From NCBI GenBank assembly GCA_022925895.1, contig JAKSYS010000112.1, positions 1 to 64,000 on the forward strand: a stretch of 64,000 bases of DNA, read 5' to 3'. The DNA is from Fragilaria crotonensis. Lineage: Eukaryota > Bacillariophyta > Fragilariophyceae > Fragilariales > Fragilariaceae. Made by a program: the position numbers and the translations under genes. The notes beneath the pieces are model-generated. The model saw only the letters and a list, made by a program, of their open reading frames with translations, had not been told where the DNA came from and did not search any database. Shown in pieces: positions 1-11,446 of the stretch. Numbering within the stretch: position 1 is the first letter of the stretch; the number at the start of each line of letters is the position of its first letter.

Positions 1-1246
1 CTCAGTACAAGTACAGTGGATTGTGGATGTGGACGCTAAACGAAGAAGTACTGCATGCATACAACAAACATGAGTACTGTAGTAAGGAGCAGTAGTACAT
101 AGTACATAGACTCCAGAAATCGTACTCACTGTACGTATTAGAAGTGCTCCGAGTATTTGTACAGTACTGGCGTACTTGTATGCATGTTTGTCGTAGTAGT
201 ACACCATTGTCTGGGATGGATGACGTGCGCGCGGGACTTGTTTCGGGCGTACGTGGTTGACACTTGCGTGTGCTGTGCCGTCGTGGTGGGAAAGGACCAA
301 TTGAATACGAGGAAAAGGCCAGACCGCAATACATGGTTGCAGAATGCAAATCAACAGCTTGCTGGGTGAATTCAATGAGTCAATTGCATTCGTAGGATTG
401 GCCTAATATTTGTTTTTGAATTTATGTCCTTCTGTCTGAAAAGGATTGTAAACAGATGCCTAGCCCAGAAAATATGGTTTGTGTTCGCTGCTAATGAGTC
501 ACAACAACGCGAAGGGCAGTACGCCATGTGATCCTGTGGATGCAATTCCGGGCACATTTATAAAGTGAAAATGTCATTCCGTCACACTGTAAGCAGCGTT
601 CATGCGAACCTCACCCAGTCAGTCCGACGGAAAGAAAATGCAAGATCCACACATCGTTCATTGATGAGGAGCGAGAGCATTGAGGTGAACATAACGCCAC
701 GATGAAGCGCCTTTGTCAGTTGTACAGCCTGATGGCGATAGCAATGAATCCACTTCTACCGGCAAGACGGGCGACTCAATGCAAATACGAATCCCTGACT
801 CCGCTCTTATGATGATGCAATCTTGATCGAAGCCATCGGAGGAAGAACCAAGTTAGGCAATGAAAAGAAGATTGAGCCATCGATACGGACGAAGACCTAT
901 TGTGGATTTCACCCCAGGTCCGTCAGCCCGCATCACGCTCTGACGTGTTCTTCGAAGGCGAATGCGATGTAGGCCCTGACCGATTCTTTCACCCCTTCAC
1001 ATAGACAGCAGTTGTCGACCCTCCCGACTCGTTGATAATGGAAGCTGTCTATGGTTTAACAAAGAATTGGTGATCACTCAGGAGGTGATCACGAAAAAGC
1101 GCTACAGAAGCGTATGGATTAGCGTTGCGCTCCCTAGTAAGCGGCAGTGGACCCTATTGAGCGACCTGAGTCAGTTCTGAGTTGTCTTGTTTCACATAAG
1201 GACCCTTGTTCACAAATAAATATGGGTCAGATTAGTTATCTCGACT
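1..1246. other. Intergenic region, no supported gene
   Basis: The first 350 bases are dense in GTAC words (AGTACATAGTACATAG-like runs) as in other intergenic parts of this window. The open frames here are short and not protein-like. From about 600 onward some phrases on the + strand could be a decayed 5' part of the TPR gene that follows, but stops interrupt every frame and I cannot define exons. Confidence 0.5.
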
Positions 1247-2740
1247 GTGACGAATGCGATGCCTTCTCTCCACTTCACTTCAGCACTGGCATCGTCTAAA
1301 CAAGTAGACTTCGATGATGAAGTGGAGTGGATGTTGACTACAGCGACGCTGACATCAAACTTGGCACGCACGTTATGGGATGACTGGCGACGTGTTCAAC
1401 GCAGATTTGATACGAACTTGCAGGAAGTGCTTCGGTTGCGATCGCTTTGGCTACTTCCTGAGCACCCTGATGTCGCTTGTGCACACCTCAACCTTGGCTT
1501 CCTTCGATTCAGACGCGATGACAAAGCGAATGCTAAGGTGCATTTGCTGGAATATCTCCAAGTATGCAAAGTAACGACGATTCCATCTTGATCCGATTCC
1601 TGCGATGGCGCATATTTTGTTGATGGACTACGATGGCAAGAAGGACCGCACGTCGAAAGAGCTGGTACGGACGTCACAAGAGCTATTGAAACTAGACGTT
1701 TGATCGGAGACGTGAACGTGAAGGTCTCGTCGTTGCTCAACTATCTGGGCACTATGCTTTAATCTTCGACGATTCGAAGAGTCCATGCCTTCTATACGCG
1801 GGAGCTTGAGCTCGAGGGCGTGCTGTCGGAGAATATCGATGGCATAAGAGCAGCGTGACGCTGAACAACATTGGTCGCACTCTGCAGGAACTTGAAAACT
1901 CTGACGCAATCAGCTATTACGAAAAGGCCCTCCAGCGAGTACCTACCGATTATTTTTGCAACCAAGCGCTCGACGCACACAAAATTTTAACGAATCCACG
2001 CGATTTGAACGAAACTGTTCCGCAATCTACGTTGCATCTCTTTCCACCATCTGTACAACCTCGGTCTGATCCACGACCGCAGGGGATGCCGTGAAGCTAT
2101 TTCAGCATTCAAGATGTTCTCTGCTACGCTGACGTATGTTCGGAGCCGAACACCAAGACGTTGCATGTCTCTGGTACAACATAGGCACACCCAAATGGAA
2201 AACAACTGTTGTAGACGCTTCCCGCGTCCCTGCAAGAAGCCATGCGAATCAAACGCAAGGGGTTTTTTCAAGAGGATCTGTTACTTGTTCGGACATTATC
2301 CAAACTCGCGTGTCTTCAAGAAGATAGAGGACGTATCGTGGACGCATTTGCTATTCGGGAAGAAATTTCCACATCCAAACCGCCGCTGAAGATGCTTCCG
2401 CTGTCGCCCTTACTCTTCTAAAGATGAGCGAACTCAGATTCGCTCAGGGTTCAACCCAAAAGGCTCTGGAACTCGCGCAAAAATCTCTTCGTACGATATT
2501 TCAATCTGACGAGCATAAATCGGAGCACTTCTACCGCACATAACGTGTTGAGACTGTGGCCAAGACTTTGATCATGATAGGAAGTCACATCATGAGCTGA
2601 TGGACATGGATTTGGCCCGTGACAATTTTTTGAAGGCACAGGAGGTTCTGGAGGAGGCAACTCTGCCTGCGTCGTGATGAGGCAGTGCCGCAGCTTGTAT
2701 CTTTGTTAGCAGGACTGCGACTCAGGTCATCCATCCCAGT
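1247..2740 (+). pseudogene. Decayed TPR (kinesin-light-chain-like) repeat gene
   Basis: No continuous frame spans this stretch, but TPR-like fragments occur in order on the + strand in changing frames. Near 1455-1560 there is HPDVACAHLNLGFLRF, near 1855-1950 TLNNIGRTLQELENSDAISY, near 2136-2190 FGAEHQDVACLWYNIG, and near 2400-2520 a segment with KALELAQKSLRTI. The spacing of about 40 residues and the EHPDVA-type motif fit kinesin-light-chain/TPR_12 repeats, which are usually protein-interaction scaffolds. At least five frame changes or in-frame stops are needed to join the pieces, more than in any other gene of the window. I therefore call it a pseudogene. A badly sequenced live gene is the alternative. 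Confidence 0.6.
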
Positions 2741-2847
2741 GCCGCAGGCATAGATTACAAATTTGAAGGCAACTCATCCACCATGAAAATGTTCGATAGA
2801 CTTCACCTTATAGCATATAAAAATACATGTAGAACAATGTAGCAACG

Positions 2848-4608
2848 TCAGTCAGCTTTAATCTGGTCTGGCGAGAACTCCTCGACATCCATAAGTGCTG
2901 AAAGCATACTATCAGCTTCGGCATCAGACATTTCCTCTGATTTCTCCCGTCTACGCTTAATGATAGCAAGAAGGTGGTTCACAAAGGCATAGCTTGCCGA
3001 TTCGGTCTTGCGCAGCAAGTTGCAAGCGTATCCCCAAACGCGAAAGCATTCGTCAAGGCCGTACTGGTACAATTTGTACATCGACGAAGGTTCTTGAAAG
3101 AGAGCCGTGCTCCGTTTCTTAAAGAGCGCGAATGCACGTCGATACGAGTCCGAGTGCTCAGAAATAGGATATATCGAATGCGGACTTACAGCGATCGTCT
3201 GCTGCAAAACATACTCATCGACTTTCATTCCAGACGCTGCCGCACCAGCTTGGAAGGCAGCTCCAAGCGCTGCGCTTTCAGGTTCGATCGGGAAGACCAG
3301 CTCACATCCAACAATGTCGGCAATCATTTGACACCATACTTTATTTTGTGCCCCGCCGCCAACCATGTACATTCGCTCAACTGCACCGAAATGTTGCAAC
3401 GCATCTGCCAACACGAAGGATATTCCCTCCAAACAGGCTCGATACAACACAGCGGGATCCTTGAAATTTTCAGCCGTCAATCCTAGAACAGCACCAGCGC
3501 AAGGCCACCTGAGTCCTTTCACCCCCAAGGTATGGGAGAAAGGTGATACCAAGAGATCCAATTGGAATGGATGCCGCTCTCGCCGACGCAGCCTCGTGCG
3601 TTAGTCCATTGCACCAATGTTTCAAGAAGTGTTGAAGAACACCAGTGCAACTCATTATACAGGCCAGCGGCAAGTGGCGATCTGCAGCGTCACAAAACGG
3701 CGCAACCGGTGTATTCGATGGAGTGGGTTTGTTCGAAACACCAAAGATAGTCCCAGATGTTCCAAGGCTCATGACGACTTGACCTGGTTTCACACAACCG
3801 ACTCCGTGCAGAACACATGTTGTCGCTGAGCCAACCGAAACCGGAATCAATGTCGATAAGGGGCGTCCTAGAATCTTGAGATATCGCTGGGATAAGTAAC
3901 CAACAATGGCGTTGGAAGGAAGCACGGTGGGCAGCTTCTGGAGGAGGTTTTTGTCAATAATGCCGGCTAGATTTGCGTCATGCTGTCGAGTGCACGGGTC
4001 AAAAATCCCATTACCACTTGCATCTCCAGCGTCTGTAACAGGAATTTCTAGGCCAGCTAATTTCATGGTAACAAAATCGTGTGGCATAACAATCCATCTC
4101 GTCAGTTCAAAGAGCTCCGGTTCATTCTCCTTCATCCACAGAATCTTCGGCGATGTGAAACCCGCAGTCAGAAAACTTTGCGGTTTGATGTGCTTCGACA
4201 TCTCACGCAGTCGTTTCGCCTGGTCACTTGCCTCCACATCACACCACAGCTTTGCAAGTCTCACAGGATTGCATTCCTCATTCAAAGCCACGAGTCCATG
4301 CTGCTGCCCTGACACACCGACACCGCCAACAGAATATTTAGCACGAATTTGAATGGAAATCTTCTTCAAACACACATCAACAGCGTCCAACCAGACTTTT
4401 GGATCTTGTTCTGCTCGACCAGAACTCCATCAGGATTGGGCGCGCAAGCCATGAGCAAGAGGATCGCGCTACCACCCTTGCTCACTTGGGGAGTAAGCGA
4501 CACATTTCGTGCCTGGGTTCCGACATCCAAACCAAGGTAGCATTCCAGTCTCGCAGCGCTCGTGAGGTCGACTAGAAGGAGGAGCGGCAATAGCAGCTTT
4601 GGCAACAT
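2848..4608 (-). CDS. Xylulokinase-like FGGY carbohydrate kinase (frame-interrupted)
   Basis: FGGY-family sugar kinase, closest in pattern to xylulokinase, which phosphorylates D-xylulose with ATP. The N-terminal ATP-binding motif YLGLDVGTQ is followed by a 306-residue frame (4390-3470) with GVSGQQHGLVALN, PHDFVTMKL, DAGDASGNG and MSLGTSGTIFG. A final frame (3561-2848) has the actin-fold motif MVGGGAQNKVWCQMIAD. The frame changes near 4500, near 4400 and near 3545; at the last site the conserved phrase GGERT...WPCAGAVLGLT is split by a small indel. All core motifs survive, so indel errors are more likely than decay. The reading starts with a Leu-rich leader (LPKLLLPLLLLVDL), unusual for a cytosolic kinase; it may be a targeting signal or may not belong to the protein. 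Confidence 0.85.
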
Positions 4609-4965
4609 TTAGAATGTGAAATAATCGGTGTGCTGTGTATTGTAAGGATTGTTGTGACGTTGAATATAAGTGGTACCACTACAATAGAGGTATTCACACG
4701 AAAATGGGATGCAGGCTACTACAGTTCAATCCTTGAACATTTTGGATATCGGACTTCACTTCACTCACCCATCGGAGATTTTAGACATCGGATTTTGGAT
4801 ATACGCATGTCCGCATGACAGATCATACTGTGCCACTGTTGGTAAAATCGACGGTAATACCGTACGATGCGACAGCGGTGTGTGCCGAGCAACTTTTTTC
4901 CTGTTCATCAGCGTCAACTCTATGACATAGCGTCAAAGTTGAGGAAACAGACACGAATTGTTGCA

Positions 4966-5775
4966 ATGTCGAACACTGCAAGTCGAAAGCGCTCTCTCGT
5001 GGCGACACCTATGGAATCAGAACTTGTCACCAACCTCCTCAAGGATGCAGGCATTAAGGTCACGACCACAAAAGGAAGTTGGTGTTTACATGAAGGATTA
5101 TCCCATGTCATTTCTGTAAACGATCAAAGTTTACGGCCAATTGTACTAAGCAGTGGACCGCCGAGAGTCTACGAATCCATCGAATGCCGGCACCAGGATG
5201 CTGTACAGAGCATGACGAATCCAAAGTCATGTTTTGAATCGCTGTGTCGCATCGTGGCCGGCCAGCAGTTGGCAGGAGCCGCGGCTCACGCGGTTTGGCA
5301 AAGGCTCTTGGAAACGTCTCATCATGCCCTCACGCCCAAGAAAGTACTAGAACTTGCCCAACAAGGTTTGGCCGAAAAGCTGCAAAAGCCTGCTGGATTG
5401 TCGGGGGCCAAAGCGAGGTCGATTCTGGACCTTGCCGAAAAGTTTGAGGCTGGTATCCTTTCTGACGCCTTTTTGGAAACTGCAGCGGAACACGAAGTCC
5501 GCGAAGCGCTGCTGAAGGTTCGAGGCATTGGACCTTGGTCCTGTGACATGTTTCTCTTGTTCTACTTGGAACGACCCGATATTATGCCTTTAGGAGACTT
5601 GGGAGTGCGAAAGGGTATTGCCAAGCACTTTGGTCTGCGTGGAACAGGCAAACATGGCACGCTGTGTCAGAAAAACGACGTTGACAGGATGAACGATGCC
5701 GCCAAGCCGTATGCACCATACCGCTCTCTCTTGTCCTTCTACATGTGGAAAGTAGCAGACAAAAGACGTGTATGA
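4966..5775 (+). CDS. DNA-3-methyladenine glycosylase (AlkA/MAG type)
   Basis: Base-excision-repair glycosylase of the HhH-GPD superfamily that removes alkylated purines from DNA. The protein has about 269 residues. Family signatures are CRIVAGQQLAGAAAHAVWQR, then the helix-hairpin-helix LLKVRGIGPWSCDMFLLF, then PLGDLGVRKG, whose Asp is the expected catalytic residue. The C-terminal PYRSLLSFYMWKVAD closes the domain as in MAG1. The frame is open from 4867, but the Met at 4966 (MSNTASRKRS) is preferred because the upstream 33 residues look unlike a protein start and the basic run after it suits a nuclear protein. No intron or frameshift is seen. The xylulokinase gene is divergently placed upstream, about 360 bp away. 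Confidence 0.88.
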   Translation: MSNTASRKRSLVATPMESELVTNLLKDAGIKVTTTKGSWCLHEGLSHVISVNDQSLRPIVLSSGPPRVYESIECRHQDAVQSMTNPKSCFESLCRIVAGQQLAGAAAHAVWQRLLETSHHALTPKKVLELAQQGLAEKLQKPAGLSGAKARSILDLAEKFEAGILSDAFLETAAEHEVREALLKVRGIGPWSCDMFLLFYLERPDIMPLGDLGVRKGIAKHFGLRGTGKHGTLCQKNDVDRMNDAAKPYAPYRSLLSFYMWKVADKRRV

Positions 5776-5870
5776 CCACTGAACCCATCTGCCGCAACTG
5801 TGGCACCAACAATAGTGACCCCGGAAAGAATGCGCAACCTAGGAAAAGAACAAGAAAATAAATGCTTTAC

Positions 5871-7204
5871 TCAATGCTGCAAGTACTTGTCTATTATGGT
5901 ACAAGTTGCAGGATTGAAGAGTGTTGGTCCCAGCCCGCTCATTTCCATAATCATCAAGATGCACTCGAATAGAATCAACACAATGATCGTCCACTGAGCG
6001 AGTTACTCTTCTTGTCGTTGAGCATTTCCAAGAAGAATTTGGCGTTTTGCTGAATCAGATTTAGCTTGAATTCGATGTGTTCAAAGCGACTTTCGATCTC
6101 AAATTCGCTTCTCATGCCCTACCAATTTTGTAAGTGGTATGTCTCATGTTGAGATGTAGGCCGCTAGCAAGAACTTACCTCGTGAACTTTTTCGAATTGA
6201 CTCATGTTCCAAGCCGTGTCACTTCGGTCCTTTATCCCAAGTTTGCTAATCATGTCAATAAAGACACTGTTGTTCTGCGATACTACCTGGAACAGACTGG
6301 ATCGCTCCATCTCCGTAAAGCTCCCTGTCCGAGTGACGGTCGAATTGATGCTGGCGAAATTAGCCAGCAACTGATCGACAATGTCCGAATAGAATCCAGA
6401 GCGACAGTCTGAGCCATGATACTAGATATTACAGCAGTGGCATTCATATCCAGGTCTTGTACCACACAAAGTCACCATTCACAACATGTGGTAAATCTTG
6501 CAGACTGGGTTGCACCAACACTTCAAAGTGCTCTTTGCGTTCGAACCCAGACGAGATTGCTCCAGAACTACAAGTATGTGGACAATAATGAGTGAACTTG
6601 AACACGGCCATCATGAGCTAAGATGAAATAAAGCGGCGAGTACTTACCCGTGCATCTTAATCTCTTCCAACAGCTTCCCTGTATCTCGGGGCGACATGTT
6701 GAAGAAGACAACCGACCCAAATCGATAAACTGCTACGAATCGGAGTTGAGCCTCCTCATCCGAAGGAGGAGGACTCAATTGCACAATCACACTTGTCTTT
6801 CCAAACATATGCCGCACGGGTGGCATTGACGAAGTCACTCCAAATACCTTGGCCAATACTTTTACGACATCCAGTGTTTGTGCTGCATGAACCGACTTGA
6901 CTCGAATTGTGTTGGAGGCATTCATCAAAGCTTCGACCGAACTATTGCCTCTGGATCGTCGACGGTGGCGGAGGAGTGGCATTTGCGGAATTCTCTCAGT
7001 CATAATCCCAAGCTCTCGGAGCATCTTGCTTCGGCTCTGTCCCCTTCCCTCAGGGAGGAAGGAGGAGGAACTGTGCTCCCGAGTTGTCACGTTATGAGTC
7101 CAACCTGACATGGATGCAGCAACTCGAGGTGTGTGATGGTTGCCCAAGCTCATAAATCGTCCAGCGGATGATACGAATCTCGTTTGCACCATTCGGGTAG
7201 CCAT
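5871..7204 (-). CDS. RMD1/DUF155 family mitochondrial inner-membrane protein
   Basis: Member of the RMD1/Sif2 (DUF155) family, whose fungal and animal members act in mitochondria. The Met at 7204 opens a Ser/Arg-rich presequence (MATRMVQTRFVSSAGRFMS). Exon 1 holds the core RFVAVYRFGSVVFFNMSP. Two introns fit: 6568-6647 (GTAAGT, ends GTAG) and 6119-6178, joining KVHE to GMRSEFEIESRF. Later blocks match the family in order: VQDLDMNATAVISSIMAQTVALD, DRSDTAWNMSQFEKVHE, FKLNLIQQNAKFFLEML and a C-terminal membrane helix WTIIVLILFECILMIM. Single-base shifts are needed near 6470, 6393 and 6010, each inside a conserved phrase with no other damage, which suggests assembly indels. The stop at 5871 follows the last motif. 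Confidence 0.82.
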
Positions 7205-7834
7205 TCTCACGTAGCACTTGCTTGACTTGACTCTTGCGGTTTCGACAAGGCGCTTTCGCTGCGGTTGTCACTTTGAATGGGGGATCACAACATTCGATGG
7301 ATGGTGAAAATGATACCTGGTACAAACGCCGAAGGAAGATTGGATGATGGTGGAGTGGCGGAGTATTCGGACACACATGTGCAGGGGTGCCCTATCTACT
7401 CCAGTACTGTGCTTGGCTTGAACGGTCTGCTTATTTCTACGGCCTTTCTCGGTCGACCGAGACCCGACACCTGAACGTGCTGTACAGTACGTGCATTGCG
7501 CAATACTATGCATTATGCATACAATGCTACAAGCACCTAGTATGTTGGACTCGAGTTTGCTGTTGCAAATACTACCAGTATCGAGCATCTACCATCTACT
7601 CTAACTTATCGATACCAGTCTACCGGTAGATACTTCCTTGGAGAACTAAGGATGCTCATTTGTCATTTGGTAGCTCTGCGATGGGCGACTGGTGGAGTTG
7701 GGATGCAGCCTTCGACTGGGCGACGGCGGATACCCGTTGGAGCTTCGATAATGTTAACACACCTAAGTGAAAAAGGCGACAAGGTGGGGTGCTTTGAGTT
7801 TAAGTCCCCTCACGGCGACGCCTTGTGAGGACCT
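7205..7834. other. Intergenic region with a Trp-rich micro-ORF
   Basis: Lies between two genes read on the minus strand. It contains a GTAC-rich tract and the palindrome-like CTACCGGTAGATA around 7620. A 29-codon + strand ORF at 7681-7770 is Trp-rich (MGDWWSWDAAFDWATADTRW). It is too short and isolated to call as a gene. Nothing else is supported. Confidence 0.4.
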
Positions 7835-10800
7835 TTAGTGTCTTTTCTTCTGGCGAAAGCTGTTGGAAGCCACCTTATCCCAAAGACTGGAACTGGTCTG
7901 AAGGGCTCGCTTTCGCTTGCCGGTGGCCGCCACTGGAGCAACAGAACTCCTCGAATGGCTGTTTTCACTGTGGAAAACCACGTGGTTGAGAGCCACACTC
8001 TTGTGGATGGCCGAGACCTTGTCTTTATTGGCAGCGCTGCCACCTAAGAAACTGGTCTTGTTCTTTCTTTGGTGACAAGCCTTTAATGCGAGAACTAAGC
8101 TCCCAGATGTTTGTATCGCAAAGAGGCTTTGCGAGTTGGAAGAACTTCCATGATGGCTGTCTCCTCCAGAATTTGAGAAAGCAGACTGCGAATTGGAAGA
8201 TGCAGAATACTGTCGCCTGCTCAACCCTGCGACGTCCTTCATTGACATCAATTCTTCTTTCATCCGTTGGTCTTCGTCAATTAATCGAAGCTGCGAAAAC
8301 TCTTCATCTTCCCCGTGAGCTTCCAGCAGACGCTGCATACGAGCGCGCTTTGCGAAGCGCTTGGCAAGACGTTCTTGTTCCCGTTCTTCAGCGTCCTCAT
8401 CGTTCCCCAGGCGTTCCTGTTCTGGGTCCACGTCGTTATCATCCTCGTCGTCGTCGGAGAAGTGCTCCTCAATATCACCAGAGCTCCTGTGAAGAAATCT
8501 ATCCTTTAACATCTTGTCGAGAAGTGCGACTTCGTCGTCAGCATCATCATTGTCCTTAACTGAACCACTCTGTTCGCCATCTTCGTCCTCGCTATCCAGT
8601 TCATCATCGTTCAGAAGGCCCAACCTCTTCGCATCTTCTCGATTGTCTGCGGCCACAAGTTGATCGAAGCGATGCAATCCTCTGGCACCTGATCCTCCCC
8701 CAGCAATGCCCCCTCGCCGACCGTCGTAACCTTCTCGCATGCGCCTCATCATTTCCTTGTGTTTCTCTTTTTCTTCACGCTTCATCAATTCCTTGCGGGC
8801 TCGTTCTCCCGCTTCTTCGTCTCCTTCATCGTCAGACAACTCATCCACAACATGTTTCAAGTCCTCTTCGTCCAACTCATCATCAACTTCTTCCTCCTCG
8901 TCGTCTTCTTTCTTCTTCTTTCCCATGGAGAAACCAAAATCTTCCAAGCCTGCGACCACGTCTTCCTCCTCTTCCTCGTCGGCCTCAGCCTCAACAAGAC
9001 CACTGCCCTTTCGCCCTTTGAGTTTTTTCAATTGTTCGGCTTCCTTCCGGAGCATTTCCTGCCACCCAGAATTCTTCGCCTTTTTTACTTTTTCGGCAGG
9101 CTCCTCTGGCTCTGGGGACGAATCCTTCGTACCTCCCGATGCACCCCTTGGGGCGCTTGGCGACTTTAGCGGGACCTGCGACGCAACCGCTTCAGCTTGG
9201 GACTCCTCTTCCTCACCTGCGTCGAAGTCAACCTTGTCGACATTATTCATGTTCTCAGATTCACGCCTCGGCGGAGCACCAACGATGAGTGCCTCCGCTG
9301 AGGATTCTGAATGCCCTGTGCCCACTTCCTTCATCTCTGGAGCCTCATCCGATGATTCTTGTTCCAGTCGTTGTTCCAAGACAACATGCTGGTCTAATTT
9401 CGTACCGTCGGCAGCCTCATTTTCAACAGCCAAAGAAAGTTCTTCGTCATCATCGTCAACATCGGCGTCAACATCTGACTCTTGGTCGTGGTCACTCGGG
9501 AGATCTTTCTCCTCGGATGCTTTATTAGCATCGTCATCGTCATCGTCAACGTCAACGTCATCCTCTTCCTCAATTGCCTTTGCAAGCGCAAGCTCTTCGT
9601 CTTCATCATCATTATCCTGCGATGAGGCTTCACTCGGCTTCCACTCCTCCTCCCCTTCGTCGTCGAAGGTTCCAACAGCCTCCTCACTAGCAATGAGCAT
9701 TCGCTCCCGAAGTTGCTTACGCCCATTCGCCTTGAGACGCGCTTCCTCAAGCTTGATGACCTGATTACGTTTCACCTCCTCCGCTTGACGGCAATCACGC
9801 AGGTGATCTTGTTCCGAGTTGTACCCCAGCTCTCGAGCAAGCCACAAATTGCCCATCTTTCTCTGTTTGGATAGCAACGTTCGCCTTAGGGAAGCGCGGG
9901 CCGACAAGCTCTTGCCTGGAGATGACTGTACACTGAGCGCAACTTCTGACCAAGAGATTTGCTTCTTCTCAACAACGCTCGCGTGCGCGCTGCTTATACG
10001 AGTAAGAATAGACAAAGCCTTCAATTGAGCGTCGCTTCCTGTAGTACCATTCGATTTCTCGGTTGCAGTGGATTCCACAGTTTCCTGATGCACTCTATCC
10101 ACGATCTCCAGCTCCATGTCTGAATCAGAGTCTGAATCAGATGTGAAGGCAGCAGGAGGGACGCCTTTCTCCACCTCGGCTCCTTTAGGTAGAATATTCT
10201 CACCCGTTACGACTTGAATTCGCTTCTGATCTAGCTTTTGAAGCAGATCAAGCCGGTCCTCGAGTCGCTTCAACTTCAATTCCTCCGTGTTGGTATTAAA
10301 TCGAGCCGCAATCTGCTCTGCGCGCTCCTGGTCTTCCTTATTTTGCTGCATTTGCAATTCTTCCTGACGTACACGCAGCTCGTCCATGCGTTTCTTGCGA
10401 AGCATCTCGGCGTGAATTCGAGTCGCCGAAGGTTTCTTGGCTTTCGTCGAACGTCGCGTGGACTTTCGCTTCTGTTCAGATTCCTTCTTGATGCCAGATA
10501 TCTTGGACTTTCTTTTAGGCTTCTTGTCTTCTTGCTCATAGTCCGAGCTATCTTCTTGGTTGTCAGCTTCAAAGTCAGGTTCTGAGGTGTCGTCATCTTC
10601 TTCAACTTCCTCGTCAGACTTTTCTTCTCCGTCACTTCCAACAGCAACGGTGGGCTCGACAGTCCCTTGAACAAGATTTTTCAAATGATTGCGGACAAAG
10701 ATCTTGGTCGTTTTAGCGAGGGTGATCCCGTATTCCGCTTCGAGAGCAACTACAATATCCTTGACGGTCACAGTCTCCTTGTCGGCATGCACAAAGAGAC

Positions 10801-11446
10801 CATCGATCGAAGCAATGAGGTCGTCATCATCGGGATGATCCTCCAAAGTGTTTAGCAAGGGCTCCGATTGTTTCTTGGTGGAGGACGGCGCAGGTTCATC
10901 GAGAGCTGAATTGGTCGGCTTGTGGGTTCGCTTGCTTCGCCGAGGGGTGACATCATCGGCCGGTTGGTCTGAAGTGTTCTCAATCGTTTCCGCATCATCC
11001 GAAGCATTGGTGGTACTGAAGAAGGTCTCATCATTCTCAGACTCCTGAAGGGACAATTCTTTGTGGCTCGTGGCGTTTTCAAGCTCTACCGTTGACACGA
11101 GGGCTTTGGTTGGGCTCACATTGACGCTCTTCTCGTCGAGCCCGCCTTGTAAATCGTTCACCTTATCGTCTTCCAACGTTTCAGGTAACTTAGTTTCGTC
11201 AGTGGGATTGACGTTGAGGACATCCTCATCAGTACAATCATGCTCCTCTGCATCCTCAAATTCTTCGTCGTCACCCAAAAGACAGGCATTCTTCGTTTCT
11301 TGTCCAATACCGTCCGCAGGCAACAAATCCGAAGCCGTCAGAAGTGTCTCCGACTCAACCTCATCCCCAACAGCGCCAAACACCTTGCGACGAGGCTTGC
11401 TCACACGAGAAAACGCTGTGGTGATGTTGCTCGATACATCAACCAT
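7835..11446 (-). CDS. Large acidic Mrc1/claspin-like replication-checkpoint protein
   Basis: One uninterrupted reading of 1203 residues from the Met at 11446; the frame is open 30 residues further but that extension is hydrophobic and unlikely. The N-terminal third has a DEK-C-like helical segment (LIASIDGLFVHADKETVTVK). A basic linker (KPKRKSKISGIKKESEQKRK) and coiled-coil segments (KLKRLEDRLDLLQKLDQKRI) follow, then long Asp/Glu runs. The C-terminal part resembles the Mrc1-like domain: LHRFDQLVAADNREDAKRLG, an acidic patch, DKMLKDRFLHRSSGDIEEHF, RLAKRFAKRARMQRLLEAHG and DEDQRMKEELMSM. Mrc1/claspin couples the replicative helicase and polymerase and transmits the S-phase checkpoint. The identification rests on architecture and a few motifs; another acidic nuclear scaffold is possible. 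The antisense strand shows long Ser-rich shadow frames. Confidence 0.55.
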   Translation of the reverse strand: MVDVSSNITTAFSRVSKPRRKVFGAVGDEVESETLLTASDLLPADGIGQETKNACLLGDDEEFEDAEEHDCTDEDVLNVNPTDETKLPETLEDDKVNDLQGGLDEKSVNVSPTKALVSTVELENATSHKELSLQESENDETFFSTTNASDDAETIENTSDQPADDVTPRRSKRTHKPTNSALDEPAPSSTKKQSEPLLNTLEDHPDDDDLIASIDGLFVHADKETVTVKDIVVALEAEYGITLAKTTKIFVRNHLKNLVQGTVEPTVAVGSDGEEKSDEEVEEDDDTSEPDFEADNQEDSSDYEQEDKKPKRKSKISGIKKESEQKRKSTRRSTKAKKPSATRIHAEMLRKKRMDELRVRQEELQMQQNKEDQERAEQIAARFNTNTEELKLKRLEDRLDLLQKLDQKRIQVVTGENILPKGAEVEKGVPPAAFTSDSDSDSDMELEIVDRVHQETVESTATEKSNGTTGSDAQLKALSILTRISSAHASVVEKKQISWSEVALSVQSSPGKSLSARASLRRTLLSKQRKMGNLWLARELGYNSEQDHLRDCRQAEEVKRNQVIKLEEARLKANGRKQLRERMLIASEEAVGTFDDEGEEEWKPSEASSQDNDDEDEELALAKAIEEEDDVDVDDDDDDANKASEEKDLPSDHDQESDVDADVDDDDEELSLAVENEAADGTKLDQHVVLEQRLEQESSDEAPEMKEVGTGHSESSAEALIVGAPPRRESENMNNVDKVDFDAGEEEESQAEAVASQVPLKSPSAPRGASGGTKDSSPEPEEPAEKVKKAKNSGWQEMLRKEAEQLKKLKGRKGSGLVEAEADEEEEEDVVAGLEDFGFSMGKKKKEDDEEEEVDDELDEEDLKHVVDELSDDEGDEEAGERARKELMKREEKEKHKEMMRRMREGYDGRRGGIAGGGSGARGLHRFDQLVAADNREDAKRLGLLNDDELDSEDEDGEQSGSVKDNDDADDEVALLDKMLKDRFLHRSSGDIEEHFSDDDEDDNDVDPEQERLGNDEDAEEREQERLAKRFAKRARMQRLLEAHGEDEEFSQLRLIDEDQRMKEELMSMKDVAGLSRRQYSASSNSQSAFSNSGGDSHHGSSSNSQSLFAIQTSGSLVLALKACHQRKNKTSFLGGSAANKDKVSAIHKSVALNHVVFHSENSHSRSSVAPVAATGKRKRALQTSSSLWDKVASNSFRQKKRH

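Noticed and set aside
2-369. Overlapping ORFs on both strands at the left edge
   Set aside because: Low-complexity GTAC-rich sequence; Cys/Ser/Tyr-rich translations without domains.
8739-9764. 341-codon Ser-rich + strand ORF
   Set aside because: Antisense shadow of the Asp/Glu-rich claspin-like gene; GAC/GAG runs read as Ser on the other strand.
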